This document shows, piece by piece, positions 1 to 5,841 of a stretch of DNA of 7,008 nucleotides. Position 1 is the stretch's first letter; the number at the start of each line of letters is the position of its first letter. The DNA comes from Beijerinckiaceae bacterium (GTDB taxonomy: Bacteria; Pseudomonadota; Alphaproteobacteria; Rhizobiales; Beijerinckiaceae): the NCBI GenBank assembly GCA_947455285.1, contig CANGOK010000178.1, forward strand, positions 1 through 7,008, read 5' to 3'. The notes beneath the pieces were generated by a model that was given only the letters and a program-made list of their open reading frames with translations, made no database searches and was not told where the DNA came from. Made by a program: the position numbers and the translations under genes.

Positions 1-7
1 AGGGGTA

Positions 8-88
8 CGGGGTGGGGGTCGTGAGGCCTTTCGAAGCGAGCATGTTTGCAGACTCGCTCACGATCAGCGCCTCACGACCCCCACCCCG
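8..88. repeat. Long inverted repeat with perfect 20-bp arms
   Basis: Positions 8-27 (CGGGGTGGGGGTCGTGAGGC) are the exact reverse complement of 69-88. The arms flank a 41-bp centre that holds a smaller inverted repeat, AGCGAG (35-40) and CTCGCT (53-58). The element lies in the non-coding stretch 1-139, downstream of the peroxiredoxin gene on the minus strand. The right arm runs directly into the hairpins at 90-126. The left arm continues, on the minus strand, into GTACCCCT at the window edge, so it may be the beginning of a second, inverted copy of the same element. It resembles dispersed intergenic palindromes of Rhizobiales, but copy number cannot be judged from one window. It could fold as a cruciform or as RNA. 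No open reading frame here looks real. Confidence 0.85.
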
Positions 89-89
89 T

Positions 90-126
90 CCGCTACGCGG
101 CCGACCCTCCCCACAAGGGGGAGGGT
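90..126. repeat. Tandem hairpins, CCCTCCCC palindrome, 3' of the peroxiredoxin gene
   Basis: Two small palindromes are visible. CCGC (90-93) pairs with GCGG (97-100) around a TAC loop. ACCCTCCCC (104-112) pairs with GGGGAGGGT (118-126) around a five-base loop, a very stable 9-bp stem. The second hairpin begins 13 bp past the peroxiredoxin stop codon on the minus strand, so it could protect or end that transcript. No T-run follows it in that direction, so it is not a classical intrinsic terminator. It is probably part of the same composite repeat element as the 20-bp inverted repeat next to it. The structure is seen directly; the role is inferred. Confidence 0.7.
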
Positions 127-139
127 AAACTCAAAAATC

Positions 140-622
140 TCAGACCTGCGTCAGCATCTTGTCGACGCCGGACTCTTCGGTGCCGGTGGCGGCTTCTTCG
201 AGATTCAGCGTCTTCACCACGCCGTCTTCGACGAGCATGGAGAAGCGACGCATGCGCAGGCCAAGGCCGCGTTCGGTCAGGTCGAGGTTGAGGCCAGCGG
301 CCTTGGTGAAATTGGCGCTGCCATCGGCCAGGAATTCAACCTTGTCACCGCAGTTGGTGGCGTCGCGCCAGGCGCCCATCACGAAGGCGTCGTTGACGGA
401 GGTGACGGCGATCGTGTCGACGCCCTTGGCCTTCAGCTCATCATACTTGTCGCGATAGCCGGGCAGGTGATTGCGATGGCAGGTGGGCGTGAAAGCGCCG
501 GGAAGGCCGAAAAGAACGACTTTCTTACCCTTGAAAACCTCGGCGGAGGTCTTGGGCTTGGGACCATCGCTGGTCATCACCGTGAAAGTCACGTCTGGAA
601 AGTGGTCGCCTACCTTGATCAT
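140..622 (-). CDS. Peroxiredoxin, Prx5/PrxII type (atypical, apparently 1-Cys)
   Basis: A 160-residue thiol peroxidase that reduces H2O2 and alkyl hydroperoxides. There is no signal peptide, so it should act in the cytosol. The Prx5 active-site motif PGAFTPTCH spans residues 41-49, with peroxidatic Cys48, Thr45 and Pro41. The downstream SVNDAFVMGAW (75-85), FLADGS (97-102) and GLGLRMRRFSMLVEDG (119-134) blocks are typical, with an active-site Arg in the last. Length is normal for the family. The only other cysteine is Cys91 in DATNCGDK. The plant PrxII resolving-Cys position, just before SVND, is Thr74, and there is no Cys near residue 151 as in human PRDX5. Reduction by glutathione/glutaredoxin or thioredoxin is therefore inferred. 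The ATG has a strong GAGGGAG ribosome site (630-636) 7 bp upstream. It follows the DsbD-like gene by 48 bp and probably shares its transcript. Confidence 0.93.
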   Translation of the reverse strand: MIKVGDHFPDVTFTVMTSDGPKPKTSAEVFKGKKVVLFGLPGAFTPTCHRNHLPGYRDKYDELKAKGVDTIAVTSVNDAFVMGAWRDATNCGDKVEFLADGSANFTKAAGLNLDLTERGLGLRMRRFSMLVEDGVVKTLNLEEAATGTEESGVDKMLTQV

Positions 623-670
623 GAATCATCTCCCTCTGATGCCGTTCAAAGCGGTGCATCGCTATTTCTT

Positions 671-1498
671 TTAGGGCTTCGCCAGGCCCGCGTCGAGGGT
701 GGTTCTGATTTCAAAGGCCTTGCTGGGGTAAACGAGGGTCAGCGTCACCTCGACGGGGCCGCTGGCGGGCTCCGCAGGCTTTTGCGCAAGGACGAGATCA
801 AAGCCCTCGCCTACGCGCTTCGTATCGAAAAACCAGTCCTGTGGTCCCTCGGCGAAGAGATCGGTTGGCGCTTCGCCGGTGAAACGGATCGTCCAGAGAT
901 TCGGGTCTGATCCTTTTGTCATGACAGCTTGCGGCGCTGCGGGATCGCCAGCCGGATGGGGCGTGCGAGCGAGCCATGAGCGCAACAGAGCGGCTTCCGC
1001 GCTTTGTCCGGCTGCTGGGGTCAGATCGAGCCGCAGCTCGGCCCTCGCGGGAATGCAGATCTGTTCGCAGGTCGCATAGTCGAGCTTGAGGGCGAGGGTG
1101 ACGGGCCGCGCGGGATCGACGGGCGTGACGAGCAGGGGGAAGACCACCTCATCCATATAGCCGAAGGCCTCGCCGCCAGCTTCGGGATAGCGGCGCGGCG
1201 GGGGGAATAGAGGCGTGGCGCTCGCAAGATTCTTCGAGCCTTCGAAGGAGAAGGTGGGCGAGATGCCCGCGTCCCCCGGCAACTTCCAGTAAGTCAGGCT
1301 CTTCGGCGCAAGGCGGATCTCCACCCCTGCGAGATACCGCACCCCGTCCAGCCCCCCCGCCCCAAGCAGACGCGCCCGTGATTTTTCGCTCTGTGAGAAG
1401 GGCGAGGCCTGCGCTAGCGCGCCGCCGGCTGCCGACAGGATCGACATCAGGACGATGGTCGCCATGGCGAGGGTTCGGGCCGCGGTCGGTTTGGACAT
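671..1498 (-). CDS. Secreted stand-alone DsbD N-terminal-domain (DsbD-alpha-like) protein
   Basis: A 275-residue protein, probably periplasmic. Residues 1-29 form a signal peptide: a short basic start, a hydrophobic stretch TLAMATIVLMSILSAAGG, then ALA before QASPF. The central part (WKLPGDAGISPTFSF, FPPPRRYPEA, FGYMDEVVFPLLV) and the cysteine pair in YATCEQICIPA (Cys144, Cys148) match the immunoglobulin-like DsbD N-domain (PF11412). In full DsbD this domain passes electrons from the membrane domain to periplasmic thiol proteins. The membrane and thioredoxin domains of DsbD are absent here, so any electron donor (a CcdA or DsbD-beta protein) must be encoded elsewhere. The frame stays open to 1618. 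I chose ATG 1498 because it gives a clean signal peptide and has a GAGGGAG site upstream. ATG 1534 is possible but lacks a ribosome site. Exact redox partner unknown. Confidence 0.82.
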   Translation of the reverse strand: MSKPTAARTLAMATIVLMSILSAAGGALAQASPFSQSEKSRARLLGAGGLDGVRYLAGVEIRLAPKSLTYWKLPGDAGISPTFSFEGSKNLASATPLFPPPRRYPEAGGEAFGYMDEVVFPLLVTPVDPARPVTLALKLDYATCEQICIPARAELRLDLTPAAGQSAEAALLRSWLARTPHPAGDPAAPQAVMTKGSDPNLWTIRFTGEAPTDLFAEGPQDWFFDTKRVGEGFDLVLAQKPAEPASGPVEVTLTLVYPSKAFEIRTTLDAGLAKP

Positions 1499-1510
1499 GG
1501 AACGCTTGTA

Positions 1511-1517
1511 CTCCCTC
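1511..1517 (-). promoter_or_regulatory. Ribosome binding site supporting the DsbD-like start
   Basis: On the minus strand this reads GAGGGAG, the same motif found before the peroxiredoxin gene. It lies 12 bp before ATG 1498, longer than the usual 5-9 bp. No alternative in-frame start codon lies in between. It supports 1498 over the upstream ATG codons, but the spacing leaves some doubt. Confidence 0.5.
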
Positions 1518-1522
1518 GCCTG

Positions 1523-1551
1523 TTGAGGCGCCATGACAGATCGCATGTAAG
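1523..1551 (+). promoter_or_regulatory. Candidate sigma-70-type promoter for yqgE in the divergent region
   Basis: TTGAGG (1523-1528) and TGTAAG (1546-1551) are separated by 17 bp. Each matches four of six bases of the -35 and -10 consensus. Transcription would begin near 1558, giving a leader of about 40 bases before the yqgE ATG. The 97-bp region 1499-1595 must also hold the promoter for the divergent DsbD-like/peroxiredoxin unit. I could not pick out a convincing one on that strand. Match by eye only. Confidence 0.3.
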
Positions 1552-1595
1552 GGCGTCTCAGCCGCTTCTTGGCGCCGCTGCTATGAAGGCATACG

Positions 1596-2219
1596 ATGAC
1601 CGACATGAGTCTCGACAAGATCAGGTCCAGCCGGAAACGGCGCGGTTATCTCGAAGGGCAGATCCTCGTCGCCATGCCTGGCATGACGGACCAGCGTTTC
1701 GCCAGATCCGTGATCTATCTTTGCGCCCATTCCAAGGAAGGGGCGATGGGGATCGTCGTCAATCAGAAGGCCAAGCGGGTCTCGTTTTCCGATCTTCTGG
1801 TCCAGCTTGAAGTCATCAACGAGCAGGAAGTCATTCGCCTCCCCAAACGCGCAGGCGGCGTCCAGGTCCTCAAAGGCGGGCCGGTCGAGACGCAGCGTGG
1901 CTTTGTGCTCCATTCCTCGGACTATCATGTCGAGGATACGACCATGCCCATCGACAAGACCGTTTCGCTCACTGCGACGGTGGATATCCTGAGGGCCATC
2001 GCTCAGGGAACGGGGCCTTATCAGGCGGTGCTGGCGTTGGGATACGCTGGCTGGTCGCCGGGGCAGCTTGAAAAAGAAATCCAGCAGAACGGCTGGCTGA
2101 GTTGCGAAGCGGATGCAGACCTGATTTTCGGCGCCGATCTCGACTCAAAATATGGCCGCGCCATGCGCAAGATCGGCATTGATCCGGCGATGTTGGCGAG
2201 CGAGGCTGGGCACGCCTGA
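1596..2219 (+). CDS. yqgE: YqgE/AlgH family protein (UPF0301, DUF179)
   Basis: A 207-residue protein of the widespread YqgE/AlgH family (PF02622), whose biochemical role is not firmly known; the AlgH name comes from an alginate regulation phenotype in Pseudomonas. No signal peptide or membrane helix is visible, so it should be cytosolic. Family blocks seen in order: GYLEGQILVAMPGM (17-30), FARSVIYLCAHSKEGAMGIVVN (35-56), GGPVETQRGFVLHS (94-107), and the hallmark GYAGWSPGQLEKEIQQNGWL (149-168). The final part, ADLIFGADLDSKYGRAMRKIGID, is also typical. Length is normal. ATG 1596 has AAGG six bases upstream; ATG 1605 is an alternative. It is divergent from the DsbD-like gene and convergent with the sensor gene, ending 19 bp from that gene's stop codon with no terminator hairpin visible between. 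Confidence 0.95.
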   Translation: MTDMSLDKIRSSRKRRGYLEGQILVAMPGMTDQRFARSVIYLCAHSKEGAMGIVVNQKAKRVSFSDLLVQLEVINEQEVIRLPKRAGGVQVLKGGPVETQRGFVLHSSDYHVEDTTMPIDKTVSLTATVDILRAIAQGTGPYQAVLALGYAGWSPGQLEKEIQQNGWLSCEADADLIFGADLDSKYGRAMRKIGIDPAMLASEAGHA

Positions 2220-2238
2220 CATAATTTTCGAGTGAGCT

Positions 2239-5115
2239 TTACGCCGCTACGTCCGTCGGGGCGCCCATCAGCTTGCGGGCCTCCACCGGCGAAATGTTCT
2301 GTCCAAAGACGGCGCCCTGTCCAAAGGCGCAGCCGATCTGGAACAGTTCGATCACATCGCTTTCGCTCTCGGCGCCTTCGGCGATCACGTCCATGTCATT
2401 GTCGAGCGCCATGGTCACCATGGAGCGCAACATGCGCGAGCGCGAGCCCCGCGCGGACAATTGCACAAAGGCGCGGTCGATCTTGATCGTGTCGAAAACA
2501 AATCGCTGGAAATAGGACAGCGAGGAGTAGCCAGTGCCGAAATCGCCGAGCACGAGGCCTGCGCCAAGTTCGCGCAGACGCACCAGAAGCTGGGCGGCGT
2601 GTTCGGGGTTTTCCATCATCAGATGTTCAGGAATTTCGAGCTTCAGCGAGCCCCGGCTGACGCCTGAACGCGTCAGCACCGATTTCACATCCGCGACGAG
2701 ATCGTGACGCAATAGCTGGCGTGAGGGAATGCGCACGGTCGCATAGATCGGCGGATCGACGTTGAGCGCCGTCTGCCAGGATGAAAGCTCACGCGCAGCG
2801 CGCTCCAGCGCATAGATGCCGAGATCACCGATCAGGCCTGTCTCTTCGGCCAGAGGCACGAAGTCTGCCGGCGTCAGGCGCCCCAGACGCGGGTGGTTCC
2901 AGCGCAACTGGCTTTCAAAGCCCGCGATGGTGCGATCCTGAAGCCGCACGATGGGCTGGAATAAAATATTGATTTCGTTCCGTTCCAGCGCGCGCCGCAA
3001 ATCCGCCTCAAGCGCCTGCCGATCAGAGCGGCTTGAAGCCATGCTCGGCTTGAACATCTCGACCCGATTGCCGCCGCTTCGCTTTGCGAAAGCCATGGCG
3101 ATCTCGGCCTCTTTCAGCATGTCTTCGGGTTTCGCGTTTTGCTGGGGGTCGCCAAGCGAAATGCCCACCGAAACCGAAAGCGCAATTTCACGATCGTTGA
3201 ATGTCACGGGCATGGCCACCGTCTTGCGCACCCGGTCCGCCAGCGCGTTGACGCCGGCCGAGCCGCTTTCAGACAGGACCATGATCGCGAACTGGTCGCT
3301 CGCGATGCGCGCCAGCGTATCCTGCGGATTGAGCATGCGCCCGAGCCTGCGCGCCGAGGTCAGCAGCACGGAATCGCCGGCAGCGAGCCCGGCGGCGTCA
3401 TTGACCTGCCGGAACCGGTCGAGATCGACTGCGATGACTGAAGGGCGGAGCTGGCCCGTCACGCGGGCATTGCGGATCGCGACATTGAGCCGATCGAAGA
3501 AGAGCTCGCGATTGGGCAGGCCGGTCAGATTGTCGTGAACGGCGTCATGCAACATCCGCTCTTCGGAGACCTTGCTTTCCGTGATGTCGGCGAGCGTGCC
3601 CACCACACGGATCACTTCGCCATCGGCGCCGACGACAGGCCGCGCTTTCAGGAGGAACCAGAGATAATCGCGATCCTCGCCGCGCAGGCGGAATTCGAGA
3701 TGGATGCGCCCGCGCCGCTGCTCCAGCACCGTATCGAGGCAGGTGCTGTAACGGTCGCGGTCGAAGGGGTGCAGCACATCGAACCAGCCAGAAGCCGGCC
3801 CATCGAGCGTGCCCGGCTCCATGCCCAGCGAGTGCTCGGCCTCGTTGCTGATGTGGATATGGTCGGCGGTCACGTCCCAGTCGAAGATGATGTCGCCAGC
3901 GCCTGTCAGCGCCAGCGCCTTACGCTCGACATCCGAGACCGCGCCCTGAGCCAGGCCGCCAGCCGAAAAGGCGTTCTGCATGACCGTGAAGCCGATCAGC
4001 ATGACGATCAGCACGAGTCCGCCAACCAGCGCAGGCGAGACGAGATCGTTGGTGAGATAGCCGGTCACCGTGAAGGCCGCGGCGCAGACCCACATGAACA
4101 GCAGGAACCAGGTCGGGATCAGCATAACCGCGCGGTCGATGCCGTGCAGGGCGAGATAGATCACGAGAATGAAGCCGACGATGGCCACGGTCGCCAGCGA
4201 GATGCGCGCCACGCCTGCCGCGACCGGCGGATCGTAGATGGCGATGCCCGCAAGGAGCGTCAGAAGCGCAAGCCAGCCGATGACCACATGGGAGGCGCGC
4301 ACATGCCAGCGGCTGAGATTGAGATAGGCGAAGAGGAAGACCGACAGCGTGGCGGCCAGAAACGTCTCTGCGCTGGCGCGCCAGATCTGGTCGCTCGAGC
4401 CGCCAGAGCCAAGGATTTTCTGCCAGAAGCCGAAGTCGATGCAGACATAGACCAGCACCGCCCAGGCGAGCGCCGCCGCGGCCGGGAAAATCACCGCGCC
4501 CTTCACCACGAAGACGATGGTGAGGAAGAGGGCGAGAAGGCCCGCGATGCCGATGACGATGCCCTTGTAGAGGGTGAGGCTCGTCACCTTGTCCTTGTAG
4601 GCGTCGGGCTCCCACAGATAGAGCTGGGGCAGGTTCGGCGTGCGCAGCTCGGCCACATAAGTGATGGTCGTGCCGGGGTCCAGCGTCAGGCGGAACACAT
4701 CCGCGTCGCCGCTCTCCTCGCGCTCAGGCGGAAAGCCCTGGCTCGCGGTGATGGCCGAGACGCGCGAGGCGCCAAGGTCCGGCGAAATGACGCCCGAGCC
4801 CACCAGCCGGAAATAGGGGGCGACGATCAAGCGCTCGATCTGTTCTTCGGTGTCGTTGGTGAGCGCGAAGACGATCCAGGCGGGCTTGGTGCCGGCCTCG
4901 CGGGCGCTCACCTCGATGCGGCGCACGATGCCATCCGAGCCTGGCGCGGTCGAGACCTGCAGGCGGTCGCCCTGCGAATCGTTGCGCTCAACTGCATTGG
5001 TCAGGTCGATCGCCTGCGCATCCAGCGGCACGCGCACGGATTCGACCGCGCTTGCGGGCCGGGCGACGCCGATCAGCACGGCGATCAGGAGGATGAGATG
5101 CAGTATCCGGCGCAC
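2239..5115 (-). CDS. RgsP-like 7TM-PAS-GGDEF-EAL sensor with degenerate GGDEF and EAL sites
   Basis: From GTG 5115 this is 958 residues. Residues 1-23 form a signal peptide (MRRILHLILLIAVLIGVARPASA). A periplasmic region of about 160 residues resembles the 7TMR-DISM extracellular domain. Seven hydrophobic helices follow (about 183-205, 206-227, 250-267, 276-294, 303-323, 328-353, 359-379). Then come a PAS domain (400-512), GGDEF (520-685, with HDNLTGLPNR intact) and EAL (700-950). Active sites are damaged. GGDEF reads ASDQF (605-609) and the inhibitory RxxD reads NPQD (596-599). EAL reads ESQ (734-736), the metal-binding Asn is Arg795, and DDFGTG reads GDFGTG (857-862). Glu827, Asp858, Lys878, Glu913 and Gln933 remain. 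Neither cyclase nor phosphodiesterase activity is likely; c-di-GMP binding or scaffolding is inferred. The order matches RgsP, a unipolar-growth protein of Rhizobiales. The frame also opens at TTG 5220, but that would put about 35 polar residues before the signal peptide. Last gene of a probable three-gene unit. Confidence 0.9.
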   Translation of the reverse strand: MRRILHLILLIAVLIGVARPASAVESVRVPLDAQAIDLTNAVERNDSQGDRLQVSTAPGSDGIVRRIEVSAREAGTKPAWIVFALTNDTEEQIERLIVAPYFRLVGSGVISPDLGASRVSAITASQGFPPEREESGDADVFRLTLDPGTTITYVAELRTPNLPQLYLWEPDAYKDKVTSLTLYKGIVIGIAGLLALFLTIVFVVKGAVIFPAAAALAWAVLVYVCIDFGFWQKILGSGGSSDQIWRASAETFLAATLSVFLFAYLNLSRWHVRASHVVIGWLALLTLLAGIAIYDPPVAAGVARISLATVAIVGFILVIYLALHGIDRAVMLIPTWFLLFMWVCAAAFTVTGYLTNDLVSPALVGGLVLIVMLIGFTVMQNAFSAGGLAQGAVSDVERKALALTGAGDIIFDWDVTADHIHISNEAEHSLGMEPGTLDGPASGWFDVLHPFDRDRYSTCLDTVLEQRRGRIHLEFRLRGEDRDYLWFLLKARPVVGADGEVIRVVGTLADITESKVSEERMLHDAVHDNLTGLPNRELFFDRLNVAIRNARVTGQLRPSVIAVDLDRFRQVNDAAGLAAGDSVLLTSARRLGRMLNPQDTLARIASDQFAIMVLSESGSAGVNALADRVRKTVAMPVTFNDREIALSVSVGISLGDPQQNAKPEDMLKEAEIAMAFAKRSGGNRVEMFKPSMASSRSDRQALEADLRRALERNEINILFQPIVRLQDRTIAGFESQLRWNHPRLGRLTPADFVPLAEETGLIGDLGIYALERAARELSSWQTALNVDPPIYATVRIPSRQLLRHDLVADVKSVLTRSGVSRGSLKLEIPEHLMMENPEHAAQLLVRLRELGAGLVLGDFGTGYSSLSYFQRFVFDTIKIDRAFVQLSARGSRSRMLRSMVTMALDNDMDVIAEGAESESDVIELFQIGCAFGQGAVFGQNISPVEARKLMGAPTDVAA

Positions 5116-5229
5116 TGGTACCTGATTGTCAGCGGCGCCCCTCAGGGCGGGAGAAGCGTTGAACTGAACCCCGACCGTGTCGGAAATGTGATTGGTATAG
5201 GCTGACAGGGGGCGAGACAAGCCGGCGGC
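5116..5229 (-). other. Spacer or 5' extension before the sensor gene; weak promoter candidate
   Basis: This stretch lies between the rimJ stop codon and the preferred GTG start of the sensor. It stays open in the sensor frame from TTG 5220. Third-position GC in the extension is about two thirds by my count and seems lower than in the gene body, and the encoded residues are unlike a normal N-terminus. That favours untranslated leader. CTTGTC (5216-5221) and CTATAC (5195-5200), read on the minus strand, resemble an alphaproteobacterial promoter, but the 15-bp spacing is short. GTG 5115 has only a weak CAGG five bases upstream, so TTG 5220 is not excluded. Confidence 0.35.
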
Positions 5230-5832
5230 CTAGCGCGGGACGCTGGGACGCACAGGATCATTCTCCAGAAGCCCGTAGAGAACATGGTCCTGCCAGACGC
5301 CATTGATTCGCAGATAGGCCCTCGCATAGCCTTCGCGGGTGAAGCCTACGCCCTCCAGCAGCCGCATGGAGGCGATGTTATTGGGCAGGCAGGCGGCTTC
5401 CACGCGGTGCAGGCGCAGGGTCGAGAAGGCGTAGCCCGCCGCCGCCCGCACGGCCTTGGCCATATAGCCCTTGCCCGCATGGGGCTTGCCCATCCAATAG
5501 CCCATGGTCGTGGTCTGGGCGACGCCACGGCGCACTTGTCCGAGCGTCAGGCCGCCCATCAGCACGTCGTCACGGGCGCGAAAAATGAAGAAGGGATAGG
5601 AGCGATCCCTTTCGATTTCGTCCGCGTGACGGCGCAGCCGAGCGCGAAATGCGCTGCGGGTATGGTCGTCGTTGTTCCAGGTCGGCTCCCAGGGGATCAG
5701 GAAATCCCGGCTGAACTCCCGCACCCAGCGCCATTGTTCGAAATCGCGCATCAGCCCGGGGCGAAGGTAGACGCCGTCGCCCTTGATGAAATGCGTTTCG
5801 TCGATCGATGGGCCGAGCCGAAAGAGAGCCAT
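5230..5832 (-). CDS. rimJ: RimJ-type GNAT N-acetyltransferase
   Basis: A 200-residue cytosolic GNAT enzyme (Acetyltransf_3 type). It transfers acetyl from acetyl-CoA to an amine, by homology the N-terminal alanine of ribosomal protein S5. Similarity to E. coli RimJ, recalled from memory, is clear along the chain: FLIPWEPTWNNDD (44-56) against FLKPWEP, then the acetyl-CoA loop MGYWMGKPHAGKGYM (110-124). Last is LLEGVGFTREGYARAYLRIN (158-177) followed by GVWQDHVL (178-185), near-identical to the RimJ end. Length is close to RimJ (about 194). RimJ and RimL family members have varied substrates, so S5 is inferred. ATG 5832 lies 9 bp after the M16 peptidase stop and has no strong ribosome site, which suggests translational coupling in one operon. 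The sensor gene follows downstream. Confidence 0.88.
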   Translation of the reverse strand: MALFRLGPSIDETHFIKGDGVYLRPGLMRDFEQWRWVREFSRDFLIPWEPTWNNDDHTRSAFRARLRRHADEIERDRSYPFFIFRARDDVLMGGLTLGQVRRGVAQTTTMGYWMGKPHAGKGYMAKAVRAAAGYAFSTLRLHRVEAACLPNNIASMRLLEGVGFTREGYARAYLRINGVWQDHVLYGLLENDPVRPSVPR

Positions 5833-5841
5833 GGCAAGACT

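Noticed and set aside
104..126. Intrinsic terminator for the peroxiredoxin gene
   Set aside because: The stem is strong, but no T-run follows on the minus strand, so it is recorded as a repeat with a possible 3'-end role.
46..291. An 81-codon plus-strand frame starting in the repeat region
   Set aside because: It runs from the inverted repeat into the antisense of the peroxiredoxin gene, and its Arg/Ser-rich product matches no family I know.
467..910. A 147-codon plus-strand frame opposite the peroxiredoxin and DsbD-like genes
   Set aside because: It crosses the junction of two recognised genes on the other strand and shows no domain.
1499..1618. A 40-residue N-terminal extension of the DsbD-like protein
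   Set aside because: It would overlap the start of yqgE, and its ATG codons lack ribosome sites. The signal peptide begins cleanly at ATG 1498.
3535..5205. A 556-codon open frame on the plus strand, antisense to the sensor gene
   Set aside because: It is in exact codon register with the sensor gene, so its stop codons would need TTA, CTA or TCA in that gene, which are rare in GC-rich codon usage. The product is rich in Arg, His, Asp, Gln and Ala, with no recognisable motif, and the sensor is clearly the real gene.
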